From GCA-2746605 sp963710615 (GTDB lineage Bacteria > Bacteroidota > Ignavibacteria > Ignavibacteriales > Melioribacteraceae): a stretch of DNA of 64,000 bases. Numbering within the stretch: position 1 is the stretch's first letter; each line of letters begins with the position of its first letter. Below are positions 28,436 to 37,012 of this stretch, one piece after another. Below the pieces are notes generated by a model. It saw nothing but the letters and a program-made list of their open reading frames with translations, ran no database searches and was not told the DNA's origin. The position numbers were made by a program, and so were the translations under genes. The stretch is from assembly GCA_963710615.1 (NCBI GenBank), contig CAVQBF010000017.1:85122-149121 (forward strand), given 5' to 3'.

Positions 28436-29977
28436 TTAACCATTAGATTTTACTTTAATTTCTTTTTCAAAAAGGGATTCAAATAATTTTTTTCTTCTCT
28501 CAAGACTCCAAAGTTCTATTTCGATGTTTTCTAATTTATTATCAACATAAAAGATTACTTCAGCTTTCTTTGTCTTAACATTTACATCTTGAATTAAAAA
28601 GTTATGTGTCCGATCGAATGCATCGGCAATTCTTAAAATTGCAGAAAGTTTTTTCACAACAGATTTCCAATCATCTGGTAAAAGCATAAATTCAGAATGA
28701 GATGTTTTAGGATGACTCTTTCTGTGATAACGTGCAATACACGCTATTGCACGAATTTCGTTTTCATTAAATCCTAATAATTCACTGTTTACAATAATGT
28801 ACTGAGAATGGATATGGTGTTTTGAATGTGCAATATGATAACCAATATCATGAAGCATTGAAGCAATAATTAAATATTCTTTATATTCCTCTCCCAGATT
28901 GTGAAGATCGGTCATCTGATCGAATATTATTCCAGCAAGTTTGGAGACATGTAAACAATGTTTGTAGTCATAATTACAAGAAATTGCTAGTTTTTCTGCG
29001 CTCTCTCTACGTATATTATCATTAAATAAACTTTTATTGGGATTTTTTTTATTTATTAAATCAAAAATAATCCCTTCTCTAAGAGCATATCCTGAAATTG
29101 TTAATTCACTAATTTTAAGCTGCTCAAAAATGCTTGATATAATAATTATTCCAGCAGGAATAATATCAGCCCTCCTTGATTCCAACCCCTTAATTTTCTT
29201 TCTTTCTTGAATAGTTTTTCTGGAGAGTACTATTTCCCTAATCTGTTTAAGATCAGAATAAGAAAATTGATAATTATTCAAAATTGATTGAGAAGTATCT
29301 GAATCATGCAGAGCTTTAACCATTATACCGGTTGCCATTATTGTTCCCGAAGAACCAACAACCATATCAATATTATAATCTTTAATTACCTTTAGAACCG
29401 GGTAAAGCTCACCTTCTACCCACTTTTCACATTTTTTTATTGATTTGTTATTAATATCATAATTTGGGAAAAACATTTTCGTTAACCTCACTGCACCAAT
29501 TTTTAAGCTGTTAGCGTAAAGTATTTTCCCTTTATAACCTACGACAAATTCTGTACTGCCGCCGCCAATATCGATGCAAAGAATTCGCTTACTGTAAACA
29601 GGTACTGATTGAAGAACACCCCAATAAATTAATCGACCTTCTTCAACCCCGTTAATTACATCAATACTAATTCCTGTTTCTTTCTTTATTTGTTCTAAAA
29701 ATTCAGTTTTGTTTGCTGATTCCCTAACAGCACTTGTAGCAACAGCTTTTATCTCTGCATTGTGGGATTTTGCTATTCCAGCAAATTTATTAAGAACATT
29801 AATTGCATTAGTTATTGAATCTTGAGTAATTTTTTTATCAGCGGTACTACCCTCATTTAAGCGCAAAACTTGTTTTTCAGCATCCACTACTTCAAACTTT
29901 CCGTTTTCCAGAATTTGGACTACAACTAAGTGAAAAGAATTTGTTCCAATATCAATTGCTGCAAGTTTATTTAACAT
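28436..29977 (-). CDS. ppx: Exopolyphosphatase / pppGpp phosphohydrolase (Ppx/GppA)
   Basis: A 513-residue protein with the actin-like ASKHA fold at the N-terminus (AIDIGTNSFHLVV, then CIDIGGGSTEFVVG) and an HD-type helical C-terminus (MLHDIGYHIAHSKHHIHS, about residues 380-400). This is the long Ppx/GppA form that degrades polyphosphate or pppGpp. The gene stands between asnS and a small membrane-protein gene on the same strand. Confidence 0.9.
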   Translation of the reverse strand: MLNKLAAIDIGTNSFHLVVVQILENGKFEVVDAEKQVLRLNEGSTADKKITQDSITNAINVLNKFAGIAKSHNAEIKAVATSAVRESANKTEFLEQIKKETGISIDVINGVEEGRLIYWGVLQSVPVYSKRILCIDIGGGSTEFVVGYKGKILYANSLKIGAVRLTKMFFPNYDINNKSIKKCEKWVEGELYPVLKVIKDYNIDMVVGSSGTIMATGIMVKALHDSDTSQSILNNYQFSYSDLKQIREIVLSRKTIQERKKIKGLESRRADIIPAGIIIISSIFEQLKISELTISGYALREGIIFDLINKKNPNKSLFNDNIRRESAEKLAISCNYDYKHCLHVSKLAGIIFDQMTDLHNLGEEYKEYLIIASMLHDIGYHIAHSKHHIHSQYIIVNSELLGFNENEIRAIACIARYHRKSHPKTSHSEFMLLPDDWKSVVKKLSAILRIADAFDRTHNFLIQDVNVKTKKAEVIFYVDNKLENIEIELWSLERRKKLFESLFEKEIKVKSNG

Positions 29978-30056
29978 ATAATTATTGAGATGATTTTAGG
30001 TCGAAAAAGTGTAATAATGTGGGTGATAGCTAAAAATCTTCAGTGAAAAACATAAT

Positions 30057-30272
30057 CTAATTCTCATCAGAATTTTTACTTTTTATATCAATTTCTTCAA
30101 ACTCTGCATCAATAACATCTTTTTTATCAATTTTTGATTTGGTATTCGATGTGGTGTAAACCTTTTCTTCTTTTTTCCCAGCTTTTACTGCTGTAAAAAT
30201 ATTGATCAAAAACCTTACCGATTTCACAAGAATATATCCCAATAAAGCAAATAATAATAATCTAAATAACAT
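30057..30272 (-). CDS. Small membrane-anchored protein, DUF4834-like
   Basis: A 71-residue protein with one N-terminal membrane helix (LLLFALLGYILVKSVRFLI) followed by a charged tail. The pattern resembles DUF4834 proteins common in Bacteroidota; assignment is by pattern only. It starts two bases after the deoxynucleoside kinase stop, so it is co-transcribed with it. Confidence 0.65.
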   Translation of the reverse strand: MLFRLLLFALLGYILVKSVRFLINIFTAVKAGKKEEKVYTTSNTKSKIDKKDVIDAEFEEIDIKSKNSDEN

Positions 30273-30274
30273 AA

Positions 30275-30922
30275 CTAAACTTTAATTTTTGGATTAAAAT
30301 ATTCAATAAACCCTCTATCTTCTCTAAAAATCTGTTTAAATAGTTCATCGAAATCATCTTCTTTATTTACAAAATCAATATCGGTTGTGTTAACTATAAG
30401 TAAAGGTGTTGAATTGTACTTAAAGAAAAAATTGTTGTAAACTTCGCTTAATTCTCTAATATAGGTTCTGGTCAGATTTTTTTCAATCGGTCTATTTCGC
30501 TTCTTGATATTGTAAATTAGACGGTCGACACTTGCTTGTAAAAAAATCACTAAATCAAATTGACGAAGATCTCTTTTAAGCAGTGGGAAAATACTTTCAT
30601 ATAGTTTTAATTCTTCACCTGATAAATTAAGGTAGGCAAAAATTTGATCCTTATCAAAGATATAATCTGACACAATATAATTTGTAAATAGATCCTCTTG
30701 ATTAAACTGCTCTTGCTGTTTGAACCTATTTATTAAAAAAAACATTTGTGTCTGGAAAGCATATCTTTTTCTATCATCATAAAATTTTTCAAGAAAAGGA
30801 TTCTCCTCAAATTCTTCTGTAACAAGTTTTGCTGATAATTTTTCCGATAATTTTTTCGCTAAAGAGGTTTTTCCAGCGCCAATTACACCTTCAATTGCAA
30901 TATATTTTGGGGCTTCCAACAA
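30275..30922 (-). CDS. Deoxynucleoside kinase
   Basis: A 215-residue kinase of the dNK/dGK family. It has P-loop GVIGAGKTSLA at residues 13-23, LVTEEFEENPFLEKFYDD, the DYIFDKDQIFA segment, and the FLQASVDRLIYNIKKRNRPIE lid region split over the nucleotide site. It salvages deoxynucleosides by 5' phosphorylation in the cytoplasm. Located between folK and a small membrane-protein gene on the same strand. Confidence 0.88.
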   Translation of the reverse strand: MLEAPKYIAIEGVIGAGKTSLAKKLSEKLSAKLVTEEFEENPFLEKFYDDRKRYAFQTQMFFLINRFKQQEQFNQEDLFTNYIVSDYIFDKDQIFAYLNLSGEELKLYESIFPLLKRDLRQFDLVIFLQASVDRLIYNIKKRNRPIEKNLTRTYIRELSEVYNNFFFKYNSTPLLIVNTTDIDFVNKEDDFDELFKQIFREDRGFIEYFNPKIKV

Positions 30923-31001
30923 TTTCTCCTAAAGATTTAAAAATTTTATTTTAGTCTTAATACTATCAACAAACACATAAACTAAAATTACAAAATCATG
31001 C

Positions 31002-31517
31002 TCAATTAACCTTACAGGTATTTAAATTTTTTATTTTATTTTTAGAAATTATAAATCTTTCGTTAAGAAGATCTAAACTGAACTTTAAAGGCTCTTTGCT
31101 CTCTGGATGAATTATATACTCTTCTAACTCAAGCAGCGGAACCAAAACAAAATCCCTATTTAATATATCTTTATGAGGAATTCTAATTTTTTCATCATTA
31201 AAAACTAAATCACCAAAAAGTAAAATATCAATATCAATTTCTCTAGGTCCCCAAACTTCTCTTTTTTTTCTGCCGATTTTCAGTTCCAAATTTTTTATGT
31301 ATGCAAAAAGATCATGAATGCTAATTTCGGAATTAAAAGAAAGGACACAATTAAGAAAATTATTTTGTTCAATTTTTCCGTAGGGCTTAGATTCATAAAT
31401 TGAAGAATACTTAACATCAGAGAATTCATTGTTATTTTCAAAGTCAATAATCACATTAGTGATGTTCTTAAGTCTATCACCAACATTTGAGCCTAAACCT
31501 AAAAAAATTTTATTCAT
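31002..31517 (-). CDS. folK: HPPK, 6-hydroxymethyl-dihydropterin pyrophosphokinase
   Basis: A 171-residue FolK with GLGSNVGDRLKNI at the N-terminus, the FLNCVLSF strand, the ATP/Mg segment GPREIDIDILLFGD and IPHKDILNRDFVLVPLLEL. It transfers pyrophosphate from ATP to the pterin in folate synthesis. It overlaps folB by eight bases, matching consecutive pathway steps. Confidence 0.93.
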   Translation of the reverse strand: MNKIFLGLGSNVGDRLKNITNVIIDFENNNEFSDVKYSSIYESKPYGKIEQNNFLNCVLSFNSEISIHDLFAYIKNLELKIGRKKREVWGPREIDIDILLFGDLVFNDEKIRIPHKDILNRDFVLVPLLELEEYIIHPESKEPLKFSLDLLNERFIISKNKIKNLNTCKVN

Positions 31518-31878
31518 TTCTACTCTTTACAACTTGCGCTTCAACGTGATCAATAATACCGCCGACCGGGACATTGTTTTTTCTGACTTTAACATCAATT
31601 TTTTCAAGGATTGGATAGGTATCCAAAAGATTATCAGCAATTATGGTAGCAATTGTCTCAATTAAATAATATTTCTTTTGATAAATAACTTTATTTATTT
31701 GCTTATAAATTTCTTCATAATTAATGGTTTTTGATAAATCATCAGTCTCTGCAGCTTCACTAAAATTAAAATACATATCAACATCTGCTTCAAAATTACC
31801 GCCAATTGATTGTTCCTCAGCCAAAGCACCATGATAAGCATAAAATGAAGCTTTTTTAATTCTCACAACATTAAGCAT
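31510..31878 (-). CDS. folB: Dihydroneopterin aldolase
   Basis: A 122-residue FolB. YHGALAEEQSIGGNFEADVDM carries the active-site Glu, and VRKNNVPVGGIIDHVEAQV holds the lysine and C-terminal strand of the fold. It converts dihydroneopterin to 6-hydroxymethyl-dihydropterin, the substrate of FolK encoded immediately downstream. It overlaps the upstream EamA gene by eight bases. Confidence 0.92.
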   Translation of the reverse strand: MLNVVRIKKASFYAYHGALAEEQSIGGNFEADVDMYFNFSEAAETDDLSKTINYEEIYKQINKVIYQKKYYLIETIATIIADNLLDTYPILEKIDVKVRKNNVPVGGIIDHVEAQVVKSRNE

Positions 31879-32791
31879 TAATAATTCCTTTTTTTGATCG
31901 GTAGATTTTTTTTAATCCTTTAATATTACCAAATAATATACCTATTAGCACAAAAAGAGTTCCTACTAAAACTTGTTGAGAGAGTATTTCATCGAGAAAA
32001 ATCCATCCCAATAAAACTGCAATAATTGGTGTAATAAACGAAGATAACGATAAAATTACAGCATTAATCCTTTGAAGCAACCAATAATAAATTGTAAAAG
32101 CAAGTATAGTTCCAATAATAGAAAGATAGGAAATTGATAAAATTGCCGAAAAATTAAAATCCCAACTTGAGCTGTCCTCAAAAAGTAAACTTAAAATAAT
32201 CATTGATACACCGGCAATAAATAATGGAGGAGCGTTCATGGAAAAGGGATTTAAGTGACCTCCCCATTTTTTTACTATCACTGCTGCTAATCCCTGCATT
32301 ATTGCACTTGATAAAACTGCTATTAACCCTAAAAAGTGATTTTCCAAATCAACTTGCAATCCATCGGAAAATATTATTGCAACACCTACAAAACCTAATA
32401 TCACACTAATAAATTTAAATAAATCAACTGATTCACTTTTAAGAATCAAGAGTGAGAATAAAAAAACCGAGAATGGAAATATTGCAAAGAGTACCGAAGC
32501 TAATCCGGAAGGTATAAATTGCTCTGACCAATAAACTAACCAAAATGGTATTACAAAAGAAAAGTATCCCAGAAAGAAATAAATTTTTATTGAGGCAGTA
32601 TCTTTTTGTAAAGTTTTACCGGTAAATTGCAGAATTACAAATATCAGTATCGAGGCTAATGAGAATCTTAATCCAGCAGAAATTAGAGGAGTTAATGAAT
32701 CCAGCCCTAACTTAATTGCAATCCATGTTGAACCCCAGATTAGGCAAATAATTATATAACCAAATAATATTTTGAGCTGATCTTTATTCAA
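31871..32791 (-). CDS. EamA/DMT-family transporter
   Basis: A 306-residue protein with ten membrane helices in two EamA repeats (IWGSTWIAIKLGLDSLTPL in the first, SIIGTILAFTIYYWLLQRI and LGWIFLDEILSQQVLVG in the second). Members export metabolites or amino acids; the substrate cannot be read from the sequence. It lies one base after pgeF and overlaps folB. Confidence 0.88.
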   Translation of the reverse strand: MNKDQLKILFGYIIICLIWGSTWIAIKLGLDSLTPLISAGLRFSLASILIFVILQFTGKTLQKDTASIKIYFFLGYFSFVIPFWLVYWSEQFIPSGLASVLFAIFPFSVFLFSLLILKSESVDLFKFISVILGFVGVAIIFSDGLQVDLENHFLGLIAVLSSAIMQGLAAVIVKKWGGHLNPFSMNAPPLFIAGVSMIILSLLFEDSSSWDFNFSAILSISYLSIIGTILAFTIYYWLLQRINAVILSLSSFITPIIAVLLGWIFLDEILSQQVLVGTLFVLIGILFGNIKGLKKIYRSKKGIINA

Positions 32792-32792
32792 T

Positions 32793-33524
32793 TTAGGCCT
32801 TTAATGCGATCACTCCTAAAGCTCTTCCCGATCTAGTTTTGTCTCTTCTATATGAATGAAAGTTTGTGTTTTCAAAACTACAAATATCAGAAATCTCAAT
32901 TTGTGATTCTGGTACTCCGTTATTTGTCAAAATGTCTTTATTCGCCTTTTTCAAATCCAGAAGGAACTTCTCTCCCTTTTTAGTTAAATATTTATCATCA
33001 AATTTTGAATGAAAATCGATTCCAACTTCATAATTATCCTGACAAATTGAAGGGCCAAAATAAACAAATAGATTTTGGGGATTCACATTAAAATTATTGC
33101 AAAGTGTTTGTAAAGTTTTTTCTAAAATTCTTTTTTCAGTGCCCATCCAACCAGAATGTACAGCCGCAATAATGTTTTCTTTTGAGTCGTAAAGATATAT
33201 GTTAGTACAATCAGCTGTTGAGATTGCCAAGCCTAAATTATTAGTTTTTGTAATTAAAGCATCCCCTTCCAAATTAACTTTAAATTTATCAACAACGTTT
33301 ATTGTATCGCCATGAATCTGTTTTTGAATAACTACATTATTAGCTGACAAACCTAGAGAATTGAAGAACCTTTCTCTATTACCGATTACATTATCTTCAT
33401 TATCCCCGATAGATTTTGACATGTTGAAGTTGTACTTATCATCATGAGCAAGAGGTACTTTCTGACTGAGTCCAAATAGAACATTGGGGAATTGTGAAAA
33501 AATTTTTGGCTTACCAATAAACAA
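32793..33524 (-). CDS. pgeF: Peptidoglycan editing factor PgeF (YfiH/laccase-domain)
   Basis: A 243-residue protein with the YfiH signature: QKQIHGD, the zinc-ligand cysteine in STADCTNIYLYD, and AAVHSGWMGTEKRI with its histidine. The family has purine nucleosidase and peptidoglycan-editing roles (removal of wrongly incorporated residues from muropeptide precursors). Length and motifs are complete. On the minus strand after ettA, with 59 bases between. Confidence 0.9.
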   Translation of the reverse strand: MFIGKPKIFSQFPNVLFGLSQKVPLAHDDKYNFNMSKSIGDNEDNVIGNRERFFNSLGLSANNVVIQKQIHGDTINVVDKFKVNLEGDALITKTNNLGLAISTADCTNIYLYDSKENIIAAVHSGWMGTEKRILEKTLQTLCNNFNVNPQNLFVYFGPSICQDNYEVGIDFHSKFDDKYLTKKGEKFLLDLKKANKDILTNNGVPESQIEISDICSFENTNFHSYRRDKTRSGRALGVIALKA

Positions 33525-33583
33525 TTAAAAATCCTTCTATTAAATTAGTAGAAATTACTAGCACTCAATGGAACAAGAAAATA

Positions 33584-35266
33584 TTATCTTACTAGTTTTT
33601 TATACTTAATTCTATGCGGTATATCCGCAGCAGATCCTAATCTTTCCTTTTTGTTTTCTTCGTAATCTGTGAAGTTACCTTCATACCAGACTACTTTACT
33701 ATTTCCTTCAAAAGCCAAAATATGTGTACAGATTCTATCAAGGAACCACCTATCATGAGAAATTATTACAGAGCAGCCGGCAAAATTAAGCAATCCCTCT
33801 TCAAGAGCACGCATTGTATTTACGTCAAGATCGTTTGTTGGTTCATCGAGTAAAATTACATTTGCCCCTTCTTTTAATATTCTTGCAAGGTGAACTCTAT
33901 TTCTTTCACCGCCGGAAAGCACTCCAACTTTTTTCTGCTGATCACCGCCGGCAAAATTAAATTGCCCAACGTAGGCTCTTGAATTAATTTCTCTATTCCC
34001 TATATGAAGAATATCTGCACCATCAGAAATTGTTTCCCAAACAGATTTATCAGGATTAAGTATATCTCTAGATTGATCTACATAAGCAAGTTTAACAGTT
34101 TCGCCTAATTTAAATGTTCCGCTATCAGCTTTTTCTTTTCCAACAATCATATTAAAAAGAGTTGTTTTACCGGCTCCGTTTGGTCCGATTACACCAACAA
34201 TTCCCCCAGGAGGCAACGCAAAATCAAGATTTTCAAAAAGTAACTTTTCACCAAAAGCTTTTGAAACATTTTCAGCTTCAATAACTATATTTCCTAAACG
34301 AGGTCCCGCAGGAATATAAATTTCCACATCTTTTTTGACCGATTCTTTTTCTTCCTTCAACATATTTTCGTAAGAGGAAATTCTTGCTTTCGATTTTGCA
34401 TGTCTAGCTCTGGGAGACATTCTAATCCATTCCAATTCTCGCTGCAATGTTTTTTGACGGTCGCTTTCTTTCTTTTCTTCCAATTTTAATCTTTCTTGTT
34501 TCTGTTCCAACCAAGATGAATAATTTCCTTTATAAGGAATGCCCTCTCCCCTGTCCAATTCAAGAATCCAACCAGCAACATTATCTAGAAAATATCTATC
34601 ATGAGTAACTGCTATTATTGTTCCGGGATATCTGTTCAATTCAGCTTCTAACCAAAGCACAGTTTCTGCATCAAGGTGGTTTGTTGGTTCATCAAGTAGT
34701 AATATATCGGGTTTTTGTAGCAGTAATCTGCAAAGTGCAACTCTTCTTTTTTCACCCCCGGAAATAACTTTAACAAGTGTATCAGCTGGCGGACATCCAA
34801 GGGCATCCATCGCCATTTCTAATCTTGAGTCTAAATCCCAAGCATTTTTAGAATCGAGTTTATCCTGAACTTTTGCTTGCTTTTCTAAAAGTGCGGTCAT
34901 CTCATCATCACTCATAGGCTCAGCAAATTTTGCATTTATTTCATCAAATTCACGCAGCAAATCGACAATTTCCTGAACACCTTCTTCAACAATTTCTCTG
35001 ACGGTCTTTGTATCATCAAGCTTTGGTTCTTGCTCTAAGTAGCCAATTGTGTAGCCTGGTGAAACAGTAGTTTCTCCATTGAACTCTTTATCAACTCCAG
35101 CTAGAATTTTTAGAAGAGAACTTTTACCGGAACCGTTAAGACCAAGCACACCAATTTTTGCCCCATAAAAATATGAGAGATAAATATTTTTTAAGACCGG
35201 CTTTTTATCATAATACTTGCTTACTCCAATCATGGAATAAATTACTTTTTTATCATCAACACTCAT
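33584..35266 (-). CDS. ettA: ABC-F protein EttA, energy-dependent translational throttle
   Basis: A 560-residue ABC-F protein without membrane segments. It has two ATPase domains (Walker A GLNGSGKSS and GPNGAGKTT; signatures SGGEKRRVALC and LSGGERNRVHLA; Walker B LLLDEPTNHLD and ILLDEPTNDLD) joined by a charged linker (about residues 245-320). The length and the GNREINSRAYVGQFNFAGGDQQK segment are those of EttA, which binds the ribosomal E-site and gates elongation by ATP/ADP ratio. It lies next to the integrase gene and is the last housekeeping gene before the cassette array. Confidence 0.93.
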   Translation of the reverse strand: MSVDDKKVIYSMIGVSKYYDKKPVLKNIYLSYFYGAKIGVLGLNGSGKSSLLKILAGVDKEFNGETTVSPGYTIGYLEQEPKLDDTKTVREIVEEGVQEIVDLLREFDEINAKFAEPMSDDEMTALLEKQAKVQDKLDSKNAWDLDSRLEMAMDALGCPPADTLVKVISGGEKRRVALCRLLLQKPDILLLDEPTNHLDAETVLWLEAELNRYPGTIIAVTHDRYFLDNVAGWILELDRGEGIPYKGNYSSWLEQKQERLKLEEKKESDRQKTLQRELEWIRMSPRARHAKSKARISSYENMLKEEKESVKKDVEIYIPAGPRLGNIVIEAENVSKAFGEKLLFENLDFALPPGGIVGVIGPNGAGKTTLFNMIVGKEKADSGTFKLGETVKLAYVDQSRDILNPDKSVWETISDGADILHIGNREINSRAYVGQFNFAGGDQQKKVGVLSGGERNRVHLARILKEGANVILLDEPTNDLDVNTMRALEEGLLNFAGCSVIISHDRWFLDRICTHILAFEGNSKVVWYEGNFTDYEENKKERLGSAADIPHRIKYKKLVR

Positions 35267-35326
35267 TAGATTGACCCCGATTTTTTTGGAAGTAAATATA
35301 CTATTAAAAAGAATTGTTTTGAGAGA

Positions 35327-36175
35327 CTAAATATTAATTTCTAACTTATCTGCGGGACTTTTAATTTTATTAATTGAGTAAGATGAAACGTGTGTGTAAA
35401 TTTGTGTTGTTTCAAGCCGCTTATGCCCTAATAATTTTTGAATGTAACGAATGTCTGTACCATCATCTAAAAGATGAGTTGCAAAACTATGGCGGAGTGA
35501 ATGTACTGTGGCTTTTTTTCTTATCCCTCCTTTTTTAATTGCACTTTTAAAAACTGATTGAACACTTTTGGGACTATATTTCCCCCTTTTTGGCCTTCAA
35601 TAATAAATTCTTTCGGTTTATAAATTTTATAATATTCTCTTAATAATTGCAATACATTTTCAGAAAGCATTATATATCTATCATTTTTTCCTTTACCTTG
35701 CCTAATATGTATTTTCATTGATTCTGAATCTACATCTGAAATTTTTAGGTTAAGTAATTCACCTAAACGTAAACCGCCGGAATAAATCAGCATTAAAATG
35801 GTCTTATGCTTTAAGTTATTTGCTGTCTCAATTATTTTCGCAATTTCCCGGTTTGACAAGACTATTGGTAAGTGCGTAGGTTTTCTAAGCTTAATATCCA
35901 ATGCTTTTGGGATTGGTTTGAAAAATACTTTTGTGTACAAAAAGCTTATTGCCGCTATTACCTGTTTCATTGTTGAAAAAGCATACTTTCTATCATTTTT
36001 ACAATAAAATAAATAGTCTTTTATAGCTTCTTCAGTTATTTTTTTTACTTTTTGAATTTCCAATCCAATCTAAGAACAATTTTAAGGCGGATAAATAGTT
36101 TTTAATAGTCTGTTCAGAATAGTTTTCAATACTTAACTGCTTAGTGAACTTATCTATAATTTCTTGTCTTTTCAT
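35327..36175 (-). pseudogene. Tyrosine recombinase of the cassette array, two frameshifts
   Basis: Three frames join into one 282-residue Xer/phage-type integrase. Frame one (ATG 36175, MKRQEIIDKFTKQLS) covers the core-binding domain and breaks in an A8 tract near 36030. Frame two runs to about 35580, with the first catalytic Arg in SGGLRLGEL and Lys in GKGKNDR. Frame three has HSLRHSFATHLL, LLGHKRLETTQ and the nucleophile in IYTHV. So R-K-HxxR-H-Y are all present. Removing one A and adding one base near GGGGGAAA restores it. The region between box I and box II is short, lacking the insertion that marks integron IntI proteins. It is divergent from the cassettes, as intI is. Confidence 0.85.
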
Positions 36176-36186
36176 ATATATTCACA

Positions 36187-36202
36187 TATCTTACGCAAGA
36201 TA
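36187..36202. promoter_or_regulatory. Palindrome between integrase and first site
   Basis: TATCTT-ACGC-AAGATA is a perfect six-base inverted repeat with a four-base spacer, 12 bases upstream of the integrase start. It could be an operator controlling the integrase, or a recombinase core-binding site. A weak sigma70-like pair (TTACGC, 16 bases, TATAAC) overlaps it and would point toward the cassettes, in the place of an integron Pc promoter. Confidence 0.4.
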
Positions 36203-36212
36203 ATTAACTAAA

Positions 36213-36262
36213 TATAACATATAGTCCTGCTATATACAAAATGTATACTGGGATGTTAGCAG
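36213..36262 (+). repeat. Integrase-proximal recombination site (R0)
   Basis: TAACAT (36215-36220) pairs with ATGTTA (36253-36258), with an inner TATAC/GTATA stem. It ends in GTTAGCAG (36255-36262), whose reverse complement recurs, with one change, at the end of the first cassette. By position it corresponds to attI, although its palindromic form looks like a short attC. Confidence 0.65.
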
Positions 36263-36307
36263 TAATTAAAGAAACTGAAATCAAAAAGAAATGAACACAA
36301 AAATATT

Positions 36308-36856
36308 ATGAAAAAAGTCATAGCAATCGTTTTGTTTGGATTAACTATTTTGAGTTGTTCTGACTACAAAAATGAGAACAATAATCCGAACGAAGTAAAA
36401 AAGTTACAAGCTGAAAAAGACAGCTTAATTACGATAATAACACAAAATAAGTCTATTATGGAAAATCAAATGATTAGGTCTTTAACTTTTCAAGATGGAA
36501 ATGCAGAAAATGCAATGAATTTTTATATGGAACTGTTCGAGAATTCAAAAATCATTAATGTAAGTCGTTGGGGAAATGGAGCACCTGTAGCAGAAGGAAA
36601 AATTATGCAAGCCACATTCGAACTGAACGGAAATTTATTTATGTGTAGTGATAGTCCACCAGTTCACGATTGGGATTTTTCGCCTGCCATTTCGAACTAT
36701 ATAAATTGTGAGAATGAAGACGAAATGATTAGACTTTTTTCAAAGCTATCTGAAAACGGTAAAATAACAATGCCTTTAAATAATTATGGTTTTAGCCAAA
36801 AATTTGGATGGGTAATAGACCAATTCGGAATTTCTTGGCAATTGAATCTGAAATAG
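36308..36856 (+). CDS. Cassette 1: VOC/PhnB-like lipoprotein
   Basis: A 182-residue lipoprotein with signal peptide and lipobox ILSC (Cys17). A short coiled-coil-like linker (VKKLQAEKDSLITII) is followed by a PhnB-type VOC domain from about residue 57 (GNAENAMNFYMELFENSKI, then MQATFELNGNLFMCSDSP and FGWVIDQFGISWQLNL). PhnB-like VOC proteins are usually cytosolic, so a lipoprotein form is unusual. It is the only gene between sites R0 and R1. The function of this branch is unknown; ATG follows 46 bases after the junction. Confidence 0.82.
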   Translation: MKKVIAIVLFGLTILSCSDYKNENNNPNEVKKLQAEKDSLITIITQNKSIMENQMIRSLTFQDGNAENAMNFYMELFENSKIINVSRWGNGAPVAEGKIMQATFELNGNLFMCSDSPPVHDWDFSPAISNYINCENEDEMIRLFSKLSENGKITMPLNNYGFSQKFGWVIDQFGISWQLNLK

Positions 36857-36866
36857 AAAATAACTA

Positions 36867-37000
36867 CTGCCAACAATGGCTATAAGTAATTGCTTGTTCT
36901 CGCCTACTTCTGAAAATCCTCGCGGATTTTCAGTTTGGTGTGTACTTGCAAAGTTAAGTGCTAAACTACGCAACAAATCATATATAAACACGTTACCTAC
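36867..37000 (+). repeat. attC-like site R1
   Basis: The 5' core CTGCCAAC (36867-36874) and the 3' core GTTACCTAC (36992-37000) enclose 5' arm GGCTATAAGTAATTGC and 3' arm GCAACAAATCATATATAA, which pair imperfectly. In the middle lies a perfect ten-base hairpin, CTGAAAATCC/GGATTTTCAG (36910-36933), with TCGC loop. Length 134 bp. Confidence 0.8.
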
Positions 37001-37012
37001 AAGCTTAAGATT

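Noticed and set aside
35327..36175. Calling the recombinase a canonical integron integrase intI
   Set aside because: The catalytic residues fit any tyrosine recombinase, but the segment between the catalytic lysine and HSLRHS is too short to hold the IntI-specific insertion. It resembles Xer-type recombinases more.
36902..36940. The perfect hairpin in R1 as a rho-independent terminator
   Set aside because: No T-run follows on either strand, and it is centred within a larger palindrome of the recombination-site type.
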